Origin: Nostoc desertorum CM1-VF14
GTDB lineage: Bacteria > Cyanobacteriota > Cyanobacteriia > Cyanobacteriales > Nostocaceae
Reading direction: 5' to 3'
Assembly: GCA_019359245.1 (NCBI GenBank)
Contig: JAHHHR010000016.1
Location: forward strand, 62,001-126,000
Length of the DNA: 64,000 nucleotides
Part shown: in pieces, positions 49,492 to 58,900 of the stretch
Layout of the letters: each line of letters starts with the position of its first letter
Numbering within the stretch: the stretch's first letter is position 1
Made by a program: the position numbers and the translations under genes
Notes under the pieces: model-generated
Databases searched by the model: none
Told to the model about the DNA's origin: nothing
Seen by the model: the letters and a program-made list of their open reading frames with translations, nothing else

Positions 49492-50541
49492 ATGACAACC
49501 GTTTTAGCAATAGAAACCAGTTGTGATGAAACTGCCGTCGCAATTGTTAACAATCGTAAAGTTTGCAGTAGTATTGTATCCTCACAAATTCCAGTCCATC
49601 AGCAGTATGGGGGGGTAGTGCCGGAAGTAGCGTCTCGGCAGCACTTAGAAACGATAAATGTTGCGATCGCACAAGCCCTAGAGGAAGCCCAACTAGACTG
49701 GGATAAAATTGACGCAATTGCCGCTACTTGTGCCCCTGGACTCGTAGGAGCGTTGTTAGTTGGGTTAACTGCTGCTAAAACCCTGGCGATGATACACAAC
49801 AAGCCATTTTTGGGAGTTCATCACCTTGAAGGTCACATTTACGCAACTTATTTGAGCGAACCAAGTTTAAACCCCCCTTTCTTGAGTTTATTAGTTTCTG
49901 GCGGACATACAAGCTTGATTTATGTCAAAGATTGTGGTAGTTACGAAACGCTGGGACAAACGCGTGATGATGCTGCGGGTGAAGCCTTTGATAAAGTGGC
50001 GCGATTGTTAAAGCTGGGTTATCCGGGCGGCCCGGTGATTGACAAATTGGCGCAACAGGGGAATCCCCAAGCCTTTGCTCTACCAGAAGGAAAAGTTTCT
50101 TTACCTGGTGGGGGCTTCCATCGTTATGATGCGAGTTTTAGTGGGTTAAAAACGGCTGTATTGCGTTTAGTGCAGCAGTTAGAGAAAGATGGTGGACAAC
50201 TACCAGTGGCAGATGTAGCAGCTAGCTTTCAGGAAACCGTAGCGCGATCGCTAACCAAAAGAGCGATCGCCTGTGCCTTAGACTATGGTCTAGACACAAT
50301 TGCTATTGGTGGCGGTGTAGCAGCTAATAGCGGATTGAGAAAAAATCTCCAAGCCGCCGCCGTTGAACATAACCTACGCGTTTTATTCCCACCTCTAAAA
50401 TTCTGTACCGATAACGCCGCCATGATCGGCTGTGCCGCCGCCGAACATCTCTCTCGTGGTCATACATCTCCTCTCACACTAGGCGTTGAGTCTAGGTTAG
50501 CTCTTACCCAAGTGATGAAGTTATATCACCCTATTGAGTAG
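49492..50541 (+). CDS. tsaD: tRNA N6-adenosine threonylcarbamoyltransferase
   Basis: A 349-residue ASKHA-fold enzyme that transfers threonylcarbamoyl to A37 of ANN-decoding tRNAs. Start [19 protein letters not shown] has the phosphate-binding loop; the metal-binding HxxxH is HHLEGH. The motif [14 protein letters not shown] near the C terminus is typical. It works with the TsaC-like protein encoded at 56190, also in this window. Confidence 0.97.
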   Translation: MTTVLAIETSCDETAVAIVNNRKVCSSIVSSQIPVHQQYGGVVPEVASRQHLETINVAIAQALEEAQLDWDKIDAIAATCAPGLVGALLVGLTAAKTLAMIHNKPFLGVHHLEGHIYATYLSEPSLNPPFLSLLVSGGHTSLIYVKDCGSYETLGQTRDDAAGEAFDKVARLLKLGYPGGPVIDKLAQQGNPQAFALPEGKVSLPGGGFHRYDASFSGLKTAVLRLVQQLEKDGGQLPVADVAASFQETVARSLTKRAIACALDYGLDTIAIGGGVAANSGLRKNLQAAAVEHNLRVLFPPLKFCTDNAAMIGCAAAEHLSRGHTSPLTLGVESRLALTQVMKLYHPIE

Positions 50542-50608
50542 TCATTAGTGAACAGAGAAGAACTTTCTGTTTGCTCCAATGCCCAATGCCCAATGACTAA
50601 TGACTATT
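50542..50608. repeat. STRR (CCAATGC)n and (CTAATGA)n
   Basis: Heptamer blocks between the convergent tsaD and hydrolase genes; the right block reaches the hydrolase stop codon. Confidence 0.65.
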
Positions 50609-51508
50609 AACAATCGACCGGATGTGATCAGCCACAGCATCCGGCTGTTCCAACATCGTCAGGTGTCCGCAATCAGGAATTTCCAAAACATTGTCACCAC
50701 AATATTGGAACAGTCTGTGAAAGCTAGCTAAATGGCGCACATACTTAGGTTCCATAACTTTATCTTCGGCACCAGCCAAAAAATAAACTGGCTGCTTCAA
50801 TTGGGATACTAGCTCAGGTAAACGATTGATTTCTTCCTCAGTTGTGGAGTCTAACAGAGTTCTTAGAGCTGCTTCCGGGTCAGCTACAACAAAATCAATC
50901 AGCCGCTGACGTGCCCAATGGCGCTCCAAAGGACGAACTACACTGGCTCTGGTAAACAGCAGATCAATCAAAGGCACTTGGGACAGCCAACGCGGGCGGA
51001 CTTGCAAAAATTTCTGACCCGCCGAGCGAAACTGCTCAAAGGCTTCTTTGAGGTAAATACCACCGCCAGCGTTGATACAGATAACTCCCATAACACACTC
51101 AGGTATTTGATCTGCTCCCCAAAGAGCGATCGTGCCTCCCAAAGAGTGACCAATTAGCCAAGCACTGGTAATATTCAGCTGTTTCAGAAGAATTGCTAAA
51201 TCCTTAGCATAGGCAACAGGAGTATAAAGAGAATCGATTGGTGATCCAAGTGCATTACTGGAGATGGGCGTCAGGCTTAGAGACGTTTCTGCTCGACTAA
51301 CATCGGTTTTTACCTGGGACTGGGATTCACCAAAACCCCGCAAATCATAGGAAAGGCATTGAAAATCATCCGAGAGGCGGGAAATCACAGGTTGCCAATA
51401 TCCACGGCTATTGAGCCAACCGTGGATAAATACTAAAGCATGGGGGCAGGAGGTGGGAGCCGTTAGCTCGTATGCGTGTGGAACGCCCAAGATTTCGATA
51501 GTTGCCAT
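50597..51508 (-). CDS. Alpha/beta hydrolase
   Basis: A 303-residue hydrolase. The oxyanion segment is VFIHGWLNSRGYW and the nucleophile elbow GHSLGGT carries the catalytic serine. The acid lies in GAEDKVMEPKYV and the histidine in PDCGHLTMLEQPD. No lid or signal peptide is obvious. The substrate is unknown; it may be an esterase or C-C hydrolase. It is convergent with tsaD. Confidence 0.88.
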   Translation of the reverse strand: MATIEILGVPHAYELTAPTSCPHALVFIHGWLNSRGYWQPVISRLSDDFQCLSYDLRGFGESQSQVKTDVSRAETSLSLTPISSNALGSPIDSLYTPVAYAKDLAILLKQLNITSAWLIGHSLGGTIALWGADQIPECVMGVICINAGGGIYLKEAFEQFRSAGQKFLQVRPRWLSQVPLIDLLFTRASVVRPLERHWARQRLIDFVVADPEAALRTLLDSTTEEEINRLPELVSQLKQPVYFLAGAEDKVMEPKYVRHLASFHRLFQYCGDNVLEIPDCGHLTMLEQPDAVADHIRSIVNSH

Positions 51509-51555
51509 ACTTATATCGTACCCCTAAGAATGGGTGCGGCTAAATACGGAGTCTG

Positions 51556-51604
51556 AATTAGGAGTTAGGAGTTATTGACTGTTAACTGTTAACCGTCAAC
51601 GGCC
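51556..51604. repeat. STRR and inverted repeat
   Basis: TTAGGAGTTAGGAGTTATTG followed by GACTGTTAACTGTTAACC units. They form mixed STRRs just upstream of the hydrolase gene. Confidence 0.55.
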
Positions 51605-51672
51605 TAAAAAGGCGTCTATCATACCATTTCTAGGAAAGAAAGAGTTTTTCCGATGCCTTTTTATAACTTTTT

Positions 51673-52392
51673 TCATTTATCCAACAACCTCTGTCGTACC
51701 CCTTCAGCAATTTTGTGACCCAGATATTCAGGAATAAGGCTTTCATTGGGACCTAACAGGTAGAGAATTAGTCGTGTACGTCCGCGCCAAACCAGTAAAT
51801 TGGCATTGACTACTAGAAGGTCTTCCTGCCAGATGGCGTACATCACCTTATAGAATAATCCTGGTTGATTATCGGCTTCAATCACTAAGGCAGGGAGATG
51901 AAAAACCGGATCGACATAAAACTCAGTTTGTACCTGCTCTAAGCCCGTGTCAAGATTGAATTCTACTGCCAGCATCTCTTCTACTTCAAACCGACCTCCT
52001 AAAGCCTCACGAATGGCGCGACAGACATTTTCTGCGGTTTTCTCGGTCAAGGCTTTACTACCACGAGACACCAAAAGTTTGATAAAAACTAACATTGGCG
52101 GACGGATCTGACCGTATAGACTCAGACCGTGAATAGTCAACCCATAAGCTGCTAGTACGCCAAAAATATCACTGAGGAGAAAAGACTGGTTACGGTAAGC
52201 AAAATGCAGGGCACTTTTGCTACCTTCCGGTTTTAGCTCAATAACAGCGCGTCTAGTTTTATAGAGACGGTAGGCTAGCCGTAAATTTTGCAGTTGAATC
52301 TCACTGCTGACAAATTGCTCATAAAACTGGGGAAACGCTCGGTTAAAGCGCTTAAGGAGTTCTAGTGTCGAAGTTTTTAAACCAGAAGCCAT
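51673..52392 (-). CDS. ACT-domain-like regulatory protein
   Basis: About 239 residues. Two ACT-like beta-alpha-beta segments can be picked out: residues around LLSDIFGVLAAYGLTIHGLS and those around VIEADNQPGLFYKVMYAIW. This arrangement recalls the C-terminal part of PII uridylyltransferase (GlnD), without the nucleotidyltransferase or HD domains. A cyanobacterial regulator that senses an amino acid is plausible (inference). The upstream 27 codons to 52473 are encoded by an STRR (GGGGACT), so M at 52392 is taken as start. Confidence 0.72.
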   Translation of the reverse strand: MASGLKTSTLELLKRFNRAFPQFYEQFVSSEIQLQNLRLAYRLYKTRRAVIELKPEGSKSALHFAYRNQSFLLSDIFGVLAAYGLTIHGLSLYGQIRPPMLVFIKLLVSRGSKALTEKTAENVCRAIREALGGRFEVEEMLAVEFNLDTGLEQVQTEFYVDPVFHLPALVIEADNQPGLFYKVMYAIWQEDLLVVNANLLVWRGRTRLILYLLGPNESLIPEYLGHKIAEGVRQRLLDK

Positions 52393-52418
52393 TGTTAAGG
52401 GTAAGACTCGCTTGCTTT

Positions 52419-52480
52419 CATCACCTGGGGACTGGGGAATGGGGACTGGGAAAGAATTTTTCCAAATACCCAATCTCTTG
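52419..52480. repeat. STRR (GGGGACT)n upstream of ACT-like gene
   Basis: GGGGACTGGGGAATGGGGAC units, partly readable as an N-terminal extension of the ACT-like gene. Confidence 0.65.
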
Positions 52481-53351
<871 letters not shown>

Positions 53352-53432
53352 CGCTTAATCAAAATAAAACCCGATTTGCACAAGAAAATCAGGTCAAATG
53401 GTGAAAATCTATTATTTTGATGTAGTTATGCT

Positions 53433-53491
53433 TTTTTTCTGCCGACGAAGGCGCAAGTATAATTATCTTGTAAAACTAAGTCGGCAAAAAA
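53433..53491. terminator. Inverted repeat with flanking T and A runs
   Basis: TTTTTTTCTGCCGAC and GTCGGCAAAAAA enclose about 33 bases. This is the layout of a terminator for either strand, between the GNAT gene and tRNA-Pro. Confidence 0.5.
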
Positions 53492-53650
53492 CCCTTATCA
53501 TAACAATGTAATCTATCTTGTCTTTGGCAAAGGATAAAAAGATTAGGCATAAGCCGTCTGATGTGATATAGTTACCTTAATGCTTTTGATAAAGCACGAT
53601 CGCTTTGATGGGGAATTAAAACCAAACCCCAAAAAGTAGATAAGTCTAAA

Positions 53651-53724
53651 CGGGATGTAGCGCAGCTTGGTAGCGCGCCTGCTTTGGGAGCAGGATGCCG
53701 CAGGTTCAAATCCTGTCATCCCGA
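53651..53724 (+). tRNA. tRNA-Pro (anticodon TGG)
   Basis: A 74-base cloverleaf. Acceptor arms CGGGATG and CATCCCG; D arm with AGCTTGGTA loop; anticodon stem CCTGC/GCAGG with loop TTTGGGA (anticodon TGG at 53685-53687); T arm with GGTTCAAATCC. The discriminator base is A and the CCA end is not encoded. It reads all or most CCN proline codons with wobble. Confidence 0.97.
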
Positions 53725-53813
53725 TTTAAGTAATATGTTTAACGTCTAAGGCGATTGGCTAGAGTTCTGTTGCTAAAATGTGCAATTTATGTACATTTTT
53801 ACGGATAAAAACA

Positions 53814-53861
53814 AATTGCCTGTTATAGTTTTGGGTTAGCTGTTGAAGCCTAACAGGCAAA
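53814..53861 (+). other. Stem-loop (TTGCCTGTTA/TAACAGGCAA)
   Basis: ATTGCCTGTTA and TAACAGGCAAAT are perfect 10-11 bp arms around a 22-base region that can fold again (GGTTAGCTGTTGAAGCC). T-rich ATTTTATCTTT follows. It may terminate a longer tRNA precursor or be a small RNA. Confidence 0.45.
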
Positions 53862-54201
53862 TTTTATCTTTAAGCAGTAATATATTTCTGACACTAAGCT
53901 TTGTATAGATTTGAGAAGATATTAAAGCAAGAGCGATGGAACGATTGATTAAGTAATCCCGTCACCCGATATTAGAGAAAGCCGATAAAATGGCATTTAT
54001 CATCTCCAAGATCGAGAAACAGAGAAACTTTTCACTGTTTGAAAAGACGTATAATAGGCATCTACAGCATTTCCTAGTGAATAGCTAAACGAAATCGAGA
54101 AAAACACAACTTTAGGACAGTCAATTTTTCAAAACGCTAGCTACTATAGCAACCCTAAATAGTTGTGGAATATAGATTTTGACCGTTGACCATCTGGGTT
54201 C

Positions 54202-54240
54202 GGCAGTCCCTATTTGTTCGAACAACAAGACCGGACTGCC
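54202..54240. other. Nested palindromes (GGCAGTCC...GGACTGCC)
   Basis: Eight-base perfect arms enclose a perfect 12-bp palindrome TTGTTCGAACAA at 54214-54225. No T-run is next to it. Either a structured RNA, a protein-binding site or a small repeat. Confidence 0.4.
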
Positions 54241-54381
54241 TCACGCTTAACACTCAACCTCAACGCGTACAATGAATTTTTTACAATTGAAATAGATTGC
54301 TATATAACTAAAGCTAGTTGATGGTGTGCAAATCCAACCATTTCTTTAATTTTAAGTGGACTATTGATGCGAGGAGCAGTC

Positions 54382-55203
54382 ATGAAATCATTTATTCGCT
54401 TGGGCGCAACATTGGGTATAGCTGGCAGTGTATTTTTAACAGGGCTTTCAGGAATAGGCAATCTACCAGGAATAGGCAACTTAGAGGCGATCGCATTGCC
54501 ACAAGATCAGGTAGTGAAAAAGCTCCAAGAAGTACCTGTATTCACGCTCACCAATCCCAAAGGCGAATTTGTAGTTCTTTCAAGGAACAACGAATCTAAG
54601 CCAATCTCTCAAGTCGGATTTTTTATTAGCAAACAAGATGCTCAAAAATTCCTTGACAATCGGCTTAAGAAAGAAAACCCTCAGTTGGCAAGCACCCTAC
54701 AGGTAAGACCTTTGTCCTTGGCAGACTACTATAAAATAGTCCAAGAAGGCAAAAAGAAATCAGACTCTGTAATTTATACTTTAGTACCGACGCAAACACA
54801 GGTAGCTTCAGCAACAAGTATGCTGAATCAAAATGGTAAAAAAGGGGAGCAATTTAATGGTATTCCCTTATTTGTACCCAAATTTAAGAAAGATAATAGC
54901 TATTTGACGATTCCTGTCCCCAACGGCAAAGAGCGGTATATCCCTTTCTTCTTTGAGAAAGAGCAAGCAACGGCTCTGTTAGAGGAATTCAAAAAAGCCG
55001 TGCCAAAGGAAGCAGCCAACACCGAAATTCAGGTGGTGGATTTGTATGGTGTTTTGGAGGCTCTCAATAGCAGTACCGATCCTAGTATAAATAAAATTGT
55101 TTTGTATCCATCGCGGGAGTCGATCAATTTTATTCGCTCGCTTGCACCGAATCGATCTCCATCTGCCAAGCCTGCTGCTGCGCCCGCTGCTCCAAAAAAA
55201 TAA
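54382..55203 (+). CDS. Tic22-like family protein
   Basis: About 273 residues. A signal sequence (MKSFIRLGATLGIAGSVFLT) targets it to periplasm or thylakoid lumen. The Tic22 region is visible from VVKKLQEVPVFTLTNPKGEF through VGFFISKQDAQKFLDN to LPFFFEKEQ-type elements (RYIPFFFEKEQATALL). The cyanobacterial protein is reported to be a periplasmic chaperone-like factor for outer-membrane biogenesis. GAGGAG seven bases before the ATG decides this start. The GIGNL segment in the signal region is duplicated (54451-54486). A Pro/Ala-rich tail ends the protein. Confidence 0.9.
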   Translation: MKSFIRLGATLGIAGSVFLTGLSGIGNLPGIGNLEAIALPQDQVVKKLQEVPVFTLTNPKGEFVVLSRNNESKPISQVGFFISKQDAQKFLDNRLKKENPQLASTLQVRPLSLADYYKIVQEGKKKSDSVIYTLVPTQTQVASATSMLNQNGKKGEQFNGIPLFVPKFKKDNSYLTIPVPNGKERYIPFFFEKEQATALLEEFKKAVPKEAANTEIQVVDLYGVLEALNSSTDPSINKIVLYPSRESINFIRSLAPNRSPSAKPAAAPAAPKK

Positions 55204-55229
55204 CGGTTATGCAATCTTAAGGTTGAGGC

Positions 55230-56117
55230 ATGGGGGAGAAGCATCTGATATCTGGTTTACAACTTTGGCAGTGGCGCAATACTGCTCATCAAGCAGCGAT
55301 CGCTACTGATGTCCCGCCTGCCGAGGTAGATTGGTTGCTGCTCGAAGTTACTGGGTTAGACCGCTTGGCACTGCGTTTGGAGTCTTATAAAAACTGGCCC
55401 CAAATTCAGCTGCAATTGCCGCTAGAAGAGTTAGACCATCTGTGGCAGAGGCGATTAAATGACCGCTTACCAGTTCAGTATATTGCCGGAGTTACACCTT
55501 GGCGTAACTTTCAAATTGCAGTGTCAAGTGCGGTTTTGATTCCCAGACCAGAGACAGAATACTTAATTGATTTAGCTTTAGCATCTGCTACTAATGCTTC
55601 AGGACACTGGGCTGACTTAGGTACTGGGAGTGGAGCGATCGCTTTGGGATTAGCAGATATCTTGCCAAAAGCAACAATTCATGCAGTGGATTATAGTCTA
55701 GAAGCTCTAGCGATCGCTCAAGCCAACGCCCATAATTTAGGTTTTGCTGACCGGATTAAATTTTATCAAGGTTCTTGGTGGGAGCCACTGACATTTCTCA
55801 AAGGTCAATTCAGTGGTATGGTGTCCAATCCCCCTTACATACCCACCAGTACCTTACCTACCCTGCAACTAGAAGTAGTTAACCATGAACCACATCTAGC
55901 TTTGGATGGTGGCACTGATGGTTTAGATTGCATTCGCCATTTGATAGAAATTTCTCCCAGCTATTTGCAACCTGGTGGCGTGTGGTTAATTGAGATGATG
56001 GCAGGACAGGCGGATGCAGTGCGAGAACTTTTGCAAAATCAAGGTAGCTATTGTAAAATTCAAATTCACCCTGATTTAGCTGGAATTGAACGCTTTGCCC
56101 TTGCTTATAAAAGTTAG
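55230..56117 (+). CDS. prmC: Release factor glutamine methyltransferase
   Basis: A 295-residue SAM-dependent enzyme that methylates the GGQ glutamine of RF1 and RF2. The N-terminal helical domain contains LPVQYIAGVTPWRNF. The catalytic part has ADLGTGSGAIALGLA (SAM binding) and NPPYIP (active site). It starts 26 bp after the Tic22 stop and ends close to a repeat next to the Sua5 gene. Confidence 0.96.
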   Translation: MGEKHLISGLQLWQWRNTAHQAAIATDVPPAEVDWLLLEVTGLDRLALRLESYKNWPQIQLQLPLEELDHLWQRRLNDRLPVQYIAGVTPWRNFQIAVSSAVLIPRPETEYLIDLALASATNASGHWADLGTGSGAIALGLADILPKATIHAVDYSLEALAIAQANAHNLGFADRIKFYQGSWWEPLTFLKGQFSGMVSNPPYIPTSTLPTLQLEVVNHEPHLALDGGTDGLDCIRHLIEISPSYLQPGGVWLIEMMAGQADAVRELLQNQGSYCKIQIHPDLAGIERFALAYKS

Positions 56118-56185
56118 GAAATAGGGCATGGAGCATTGGGCATGGGGCATAGCGCATAGGAAAAATGCTCCATGCCCAAACCTAT
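56118..56185. repeat. STRR inverted repeat between prmC and sua5-like gene
   Basis: GGGCATGGAGCATTGGGCAT faces AATGCTCCATGCCC, forming a long hairpin. Its right arm contains an ATG that extends the next gene frame by six codons. Confidence 0.7.
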
Positions 56186-56189
56186 AAAA

Positions 56190-56795
56190 ATGACACAAGT
56201 TTCTTTAACAAATCTAATAGCTGGCGCACGGGCTGGTCTTTTAGTGAGCTTTCCTACGGATACTGTTCCTGCACTTGCAGCTATACCGGAAAAAGCAGCA
56301 TTAATTTTTGCGGCGAAGCAACGCAGTCAAGACAAACCTTTGATTTTGATGGCTGCTAGTGCTGAAGATTTATGGCTGTATGTTAAAGGTGATGAGAACG
56401 AGTATAAAGTTTGGCAAGAATTAGCAGATAAATATTGGCCAGGAGGGCTGACATTAGTTTTGCCAGCTTCAAATCGCGTGCCAAGAGTTATGAATCCCAT
56501 TGACCCAACAACAATTGGTATTCGAGTCCCAAACAGTGCGATCGCTCAAACTATTTTGGCGCAAACAGGCCCCCTTGCTACTACTAGCGCCAATTTTTCT
56601 GGTCAGCCGCCTTTGCAAACGATAGCAGAAATTGAAGCTCAGTTTCCCAACGTTCTGATAGCAACAACAGAATACCAAAGTGAAATGCCGGGGCTGGGTA
56701 TACCTTCCACCGTTGCTAAATGGACAGGAATAAATTGGCAGATTTTACGGCAAGGTGCGATCAAGTTAGATATTTCGAGTGATAACCAAATATAG
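56190..56795 (+). CDS. Sua5/YciO/YrdC-type L-threonylcarbamoyladenylate synthase
   Basis: About 201 residues; makes threonylcarbamoyl-AMP for tRNA t6A, the substrate of TsaD. The family signature is FPTDTVPALAAIPEKAA, then KQRSQDKPLILM and PNSAIAQTILAQTGPLATTSAN. Start MTQVSLTNL at 56190 is chosen, because the earlier ATG at 56172 lies in an STRR. prmC and this gene are adjacent in many bacteria. Confidence 0.93.
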   Translation: MTQVSLTNLIAGARAGLLVSFPTDTVPALAAIPEKAALIFAAKQRSQDKPLILMAASAEDLWLYVKGDENEYKVWQELADKYWPGGLTLVLPASNRVPRVMNPIDPTTIGIRVPNSAIAQTILAQTGPLATTSANFSGQPPLQTIAEIEAQFPNVLIATTEYQSEMPGLGIPSTVAKWTGINWQILRQGAIKLDISSDNQI

Positions 56796-56893
56796 GTCGC
56801 TATAATGTTGTTTTCCTGATTTTAACAACAGAGAAATTTGTAACTTTAGTTTGCGCTGTTGTGCTCAATTAACAAGTTAATAATTGCCAAATT

Positions 56894-57835
56894 ATGAATT
56901 GGAGCAACTGGATATATCTAGGAGCAGGAATAACACTAGGTATTATTTTTCGTCAGTTATTTACGCTATGGCTACGCCCGCCGCAGGTATCGTCAAATGT
57001 TTCATCTAGCTCATCTCCAGTAGCGCCATTAGATCAAGAAGATATGCCACCAATATCGCAACAGCTACAGCAAACGCAGCTGGCATACCAAATGGCAAGG
57101 GAAATGAGTCAGTTTAAAGCTGGTTTTTTGGCGCGGACTACACATGAATTGCGATCGCCCCTCAGTGGTTTGATCGGCTTGCATCAGTTAATTTTGTCGG
57201 ATTTGTGTGAAGACCCTGCTGAAGAGCGAGAATTTATTGCCCAAGCTAACGAGCGAACGCTGAAGCTACTCAAGCTGATGGATGAAATTCTTAACGTTGC
57301 TAGAACTGAACACGGTACTAATAAATTAGATATTCAGCCCAGACCGTTAGCTCAAGTTTTGCAAGAGGTTCATAACTTAACTTATATGCTGGCGGCCAAT
57401 CGCAATTTTCCCTTGCAATTATTACCCGCCGACCCAGAAATTTATGTTTTGGCAGATTACCTCTGGCTCCGCCAAATATTGATAAGTTTAATAGACACTG
57501 CCATTACTCAAATGGAAGAAGGCAGTATCTGTATTTCTACTGGCACTGTGCCTACAAGTAATTTTGTAAACATTTGGTTGGATGTACCAACCCATGCCAT
57601 AACCTGGAGCGAACCGATTGATTTGATCAAATCTGAAGATCAGCCGACCCAGATTGATCAAGGAAAAGCTGCTCTTTCCCCAGGAATGAGGCTATTAATC
57701 AATCAGACTCTGGTGGAAGTTATGGGAGGAAAGTTAGAAATTCTGCCCTCGACGATTGCGAAAGAAACATCTCAGCAGTTTAGCAGACTACAAATTTCTA
57801 TCCCCCTAGTGATTCCTGAAGCTGAACTTCTGTAG
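56894..57835 (+). CDS. Membrane histidine-kinase-like protein, degenerate ATP domain
   Basis: A 313-residue protein with one N-terminal membrane helix (WIYLGAGITLGIIFRQLFTL), a Gln-rich linker, and a HisKA dimerisation domain with H84 (THELRSPLSGLIGL). The HATPase region is incomplete: the N-box asparagine position reads D201-T202 (SLIDTAITQM) and no DxGxG G1 motif is seen. The protein probably does not bind ATP in the usual way. It may be a phosphorylation-accepting or phosphatase-type partner, or dimerise with another kinase (inference). Its 3' end overlaps the convergent GNAT gene by 38 bp. Confidence 0.8.
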   Translation: MNWSNWIYLGAGITLGIIFRQLFTLWLRPPQVSSNVSSSSSPVAPLDQEDMPPISQQLQQTQLAYQMAREMSQFKAGFLARTTHELRSPLSGLIGLHQLILSDLCEDPAEEREFIAQANERTLKLLKLMDEILNVARTEHGTNKLDIQPRPLAQVLQEVHNLTYMLAANRNFPLQLLPADPEIYVLADYLWLRQILISLIDTAITQMEEGSICISTGTVPTSNFVNIWLDVPTHAITWSEPIDLIKSEDQPTQIDQGKAALSPGMRLLINQTLVEVMGGKLEILPSTIAKETSQQFSRLQISIPLVIPEAELL

Positions 57836-58313
57836 CGGGAACGAAAGCAGGGTTATTTAGGTTGTGTAGTACCATTGTAGTGTTTGTATTGGGTTGAAAA
57901 CCAATCTTTTCGTAGAACCCCTGCTGGTGAGTAGTCATGAGGTAAACGCGCTCAACCCTCCTCATCCGGGGATGACTCAAAACGGTTTCTACTAACTTGC
58001 TTCCCAACCCACTACTTTGATACTCTGGATGAATCACAACATCCCAAATTGTGGCGCGATATATACCATCAGATGTTGCTCTAGCAAAGCCAATGAGTCG
58101 ATCGCGATCGGAGACGGAAATCACTGGCTCACTGTTGGCAATAGCTATACCTAAATCTTCGATATTGCGACCTTTTGCCCAGAAAGCTGAAACATTTAAT
58201 AGTTCTTGGAGTTGATAAAGGTCAATTTCAGATTTGCGTAGGCATAGCCCGTCGTAGACATCGCCTTTGGCGCAGCAAAGATGTTCGTTAAATTGAATCT
58301 GAGACTCGTTCAT
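57798..58313 (-). CDS. GNAT N-acetyltransferase with repeat-encoded N terminus
   Basis: A 171-residue acetyltransferase, paralogous to the protein at 52800: both have [10 protein letters not shown] and ATIWDVV(V/I)HP. The acetyl-CoA loop is SSGLGSKLV. Residues 13-26 (CCAKGDVYDGLCLR) are encoded by a Nostoc repeat (58236-58276), which replaced or extended the N terminus. AGGTGG nine bases before the ATG supports the start. It overlaps the kinase-like gene tail to tail. Confidence 0.83.
   Translation of the reverse strand: MNESQIQFNEHLCCAKGDVYDGLCLRKSEIDLYQLQELLNVSAFWAKGRNIEDLGIAIANSEPVISVSDRDRLIGFARATSDGIYRATIWDVVIHPEYQSSGLGSKLVETVLSHPRMRRVERVYLMTTHQQGFYEKIGFQPNTNTTMVLHNLNNPAFVPATEVQLQESLGG
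58236..58276. repeat. Nostoc palindromic repeat inside GNAT gene
   Basis: GCGTAGGCATAGCCCGTCGT followed by AGACATCGCCTTTGGCGCAG. It has the arms GCGTAGG-type/GGCGCAG-type typical of intergenic Nostoc repeats but is in frame. Confidence 0.55.
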
Positions 58314-58410
58314 TTATGGCATCCACCTTTAGCACTAGCACTATCTTTGTATAGTTAAGTCATATTTTGCTAGAAATTGCTGTACGTATATATGCAATGA
58401 GAAAGAAAGT

Positions 58411-58803
58411 TTAATGACAAACCCACTTCCATAGAGGATGAGTTGGCCCCTGCTGACGTATCCGATACACTTGTTTTTCTAAACGTTGTTTTTCCTGCTC
58501 TGGTATTCCAAGTAAGATATTCCGACTTTGCCAAACTAAAACAGCAGCAGTCATCCCAATACAAAACGCTAAACCGAAGGTAGACAGTGGATGATAGAAA
58601 AGTCCATATCGCACCGCTACCCAGGTAAAATATTGCTGCCAAAGAGAAATTTCTGCACGTAGACCCCACAAACTAACAGGTGCAATGGTGAGCCATAAAC
58701 AACCCACAAATAGCCACCTGCCATATATTGTCAGCTTGTGCAATTTTTGTACTTGTTGAGCAAAGGATGGGTCAGTTCTTGACGATTGTTCGGATTGATC
58801 CAT
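58411..58803 (-). CDS. Conserved hypothetical membrane protein
   Basis: About 130 residues with two or three hydrophobic segments (WLFVGCLWLTIAPVSLWGL, then TFGLAFCIGMTAAVLVW). The C terminus is charged (EQEKQRLEKQVYRIRQQ). I recognise it only as a cyanobacterial conserved protein next to secF. The methionine MDQSEQSSRTD at 58803 is taken as start; the earlier frame to 58881 is repeat-derived. Confidence 0.7.
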   Translation of the reverse strand: MDQSEQSSRTDPSFAQQVQKLHKLTIYGRWLFVGCLWLTIAPVSLWGLRAEISLWQQYFTWVAVRYGLFYHPLSTFGLAFCIGMTAAVLVWQSRNILLGIPEQEKQRLEKQVYRIRQQGPTHPLWKWVCH

Positions 58804-58900
58804 AGGCTGTGGGAAGGTGGGGGATGAGCAAGATGAAAGGAATGAGGGGGAAAAGGAGAATAACCTATACCCAATACTCAATACCCAATGACTAATGATT
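58803..58900. repeat. STRR stretch between secF and membrane protein gene
   Basis: GTGGGAAGGTGGGGGATGAG and CCCAATACTCAATACCCAAT are heptamer-spaced; the right part reaches the secF stop codon. Confidence 0.55.

Larger units (their letters stand above)
53725..54381. other. Gene-free stretch after tRNA-Pro with two hairpins
   Basis: About 660 bp before the Tic22 gene. Two strong inverted repeats are listed separately. A frame starting ATG at 54318 overlaps the Tic22 start in another frame and is not credible. Confidence 0.55.

Noticed and set aside
54318..54599. 93-codon frame starting before the Tic22 gene
   Set aside because: It overlaps the signal peptide of the Tic22 protein in another frame and has a composition typical of a shadow.
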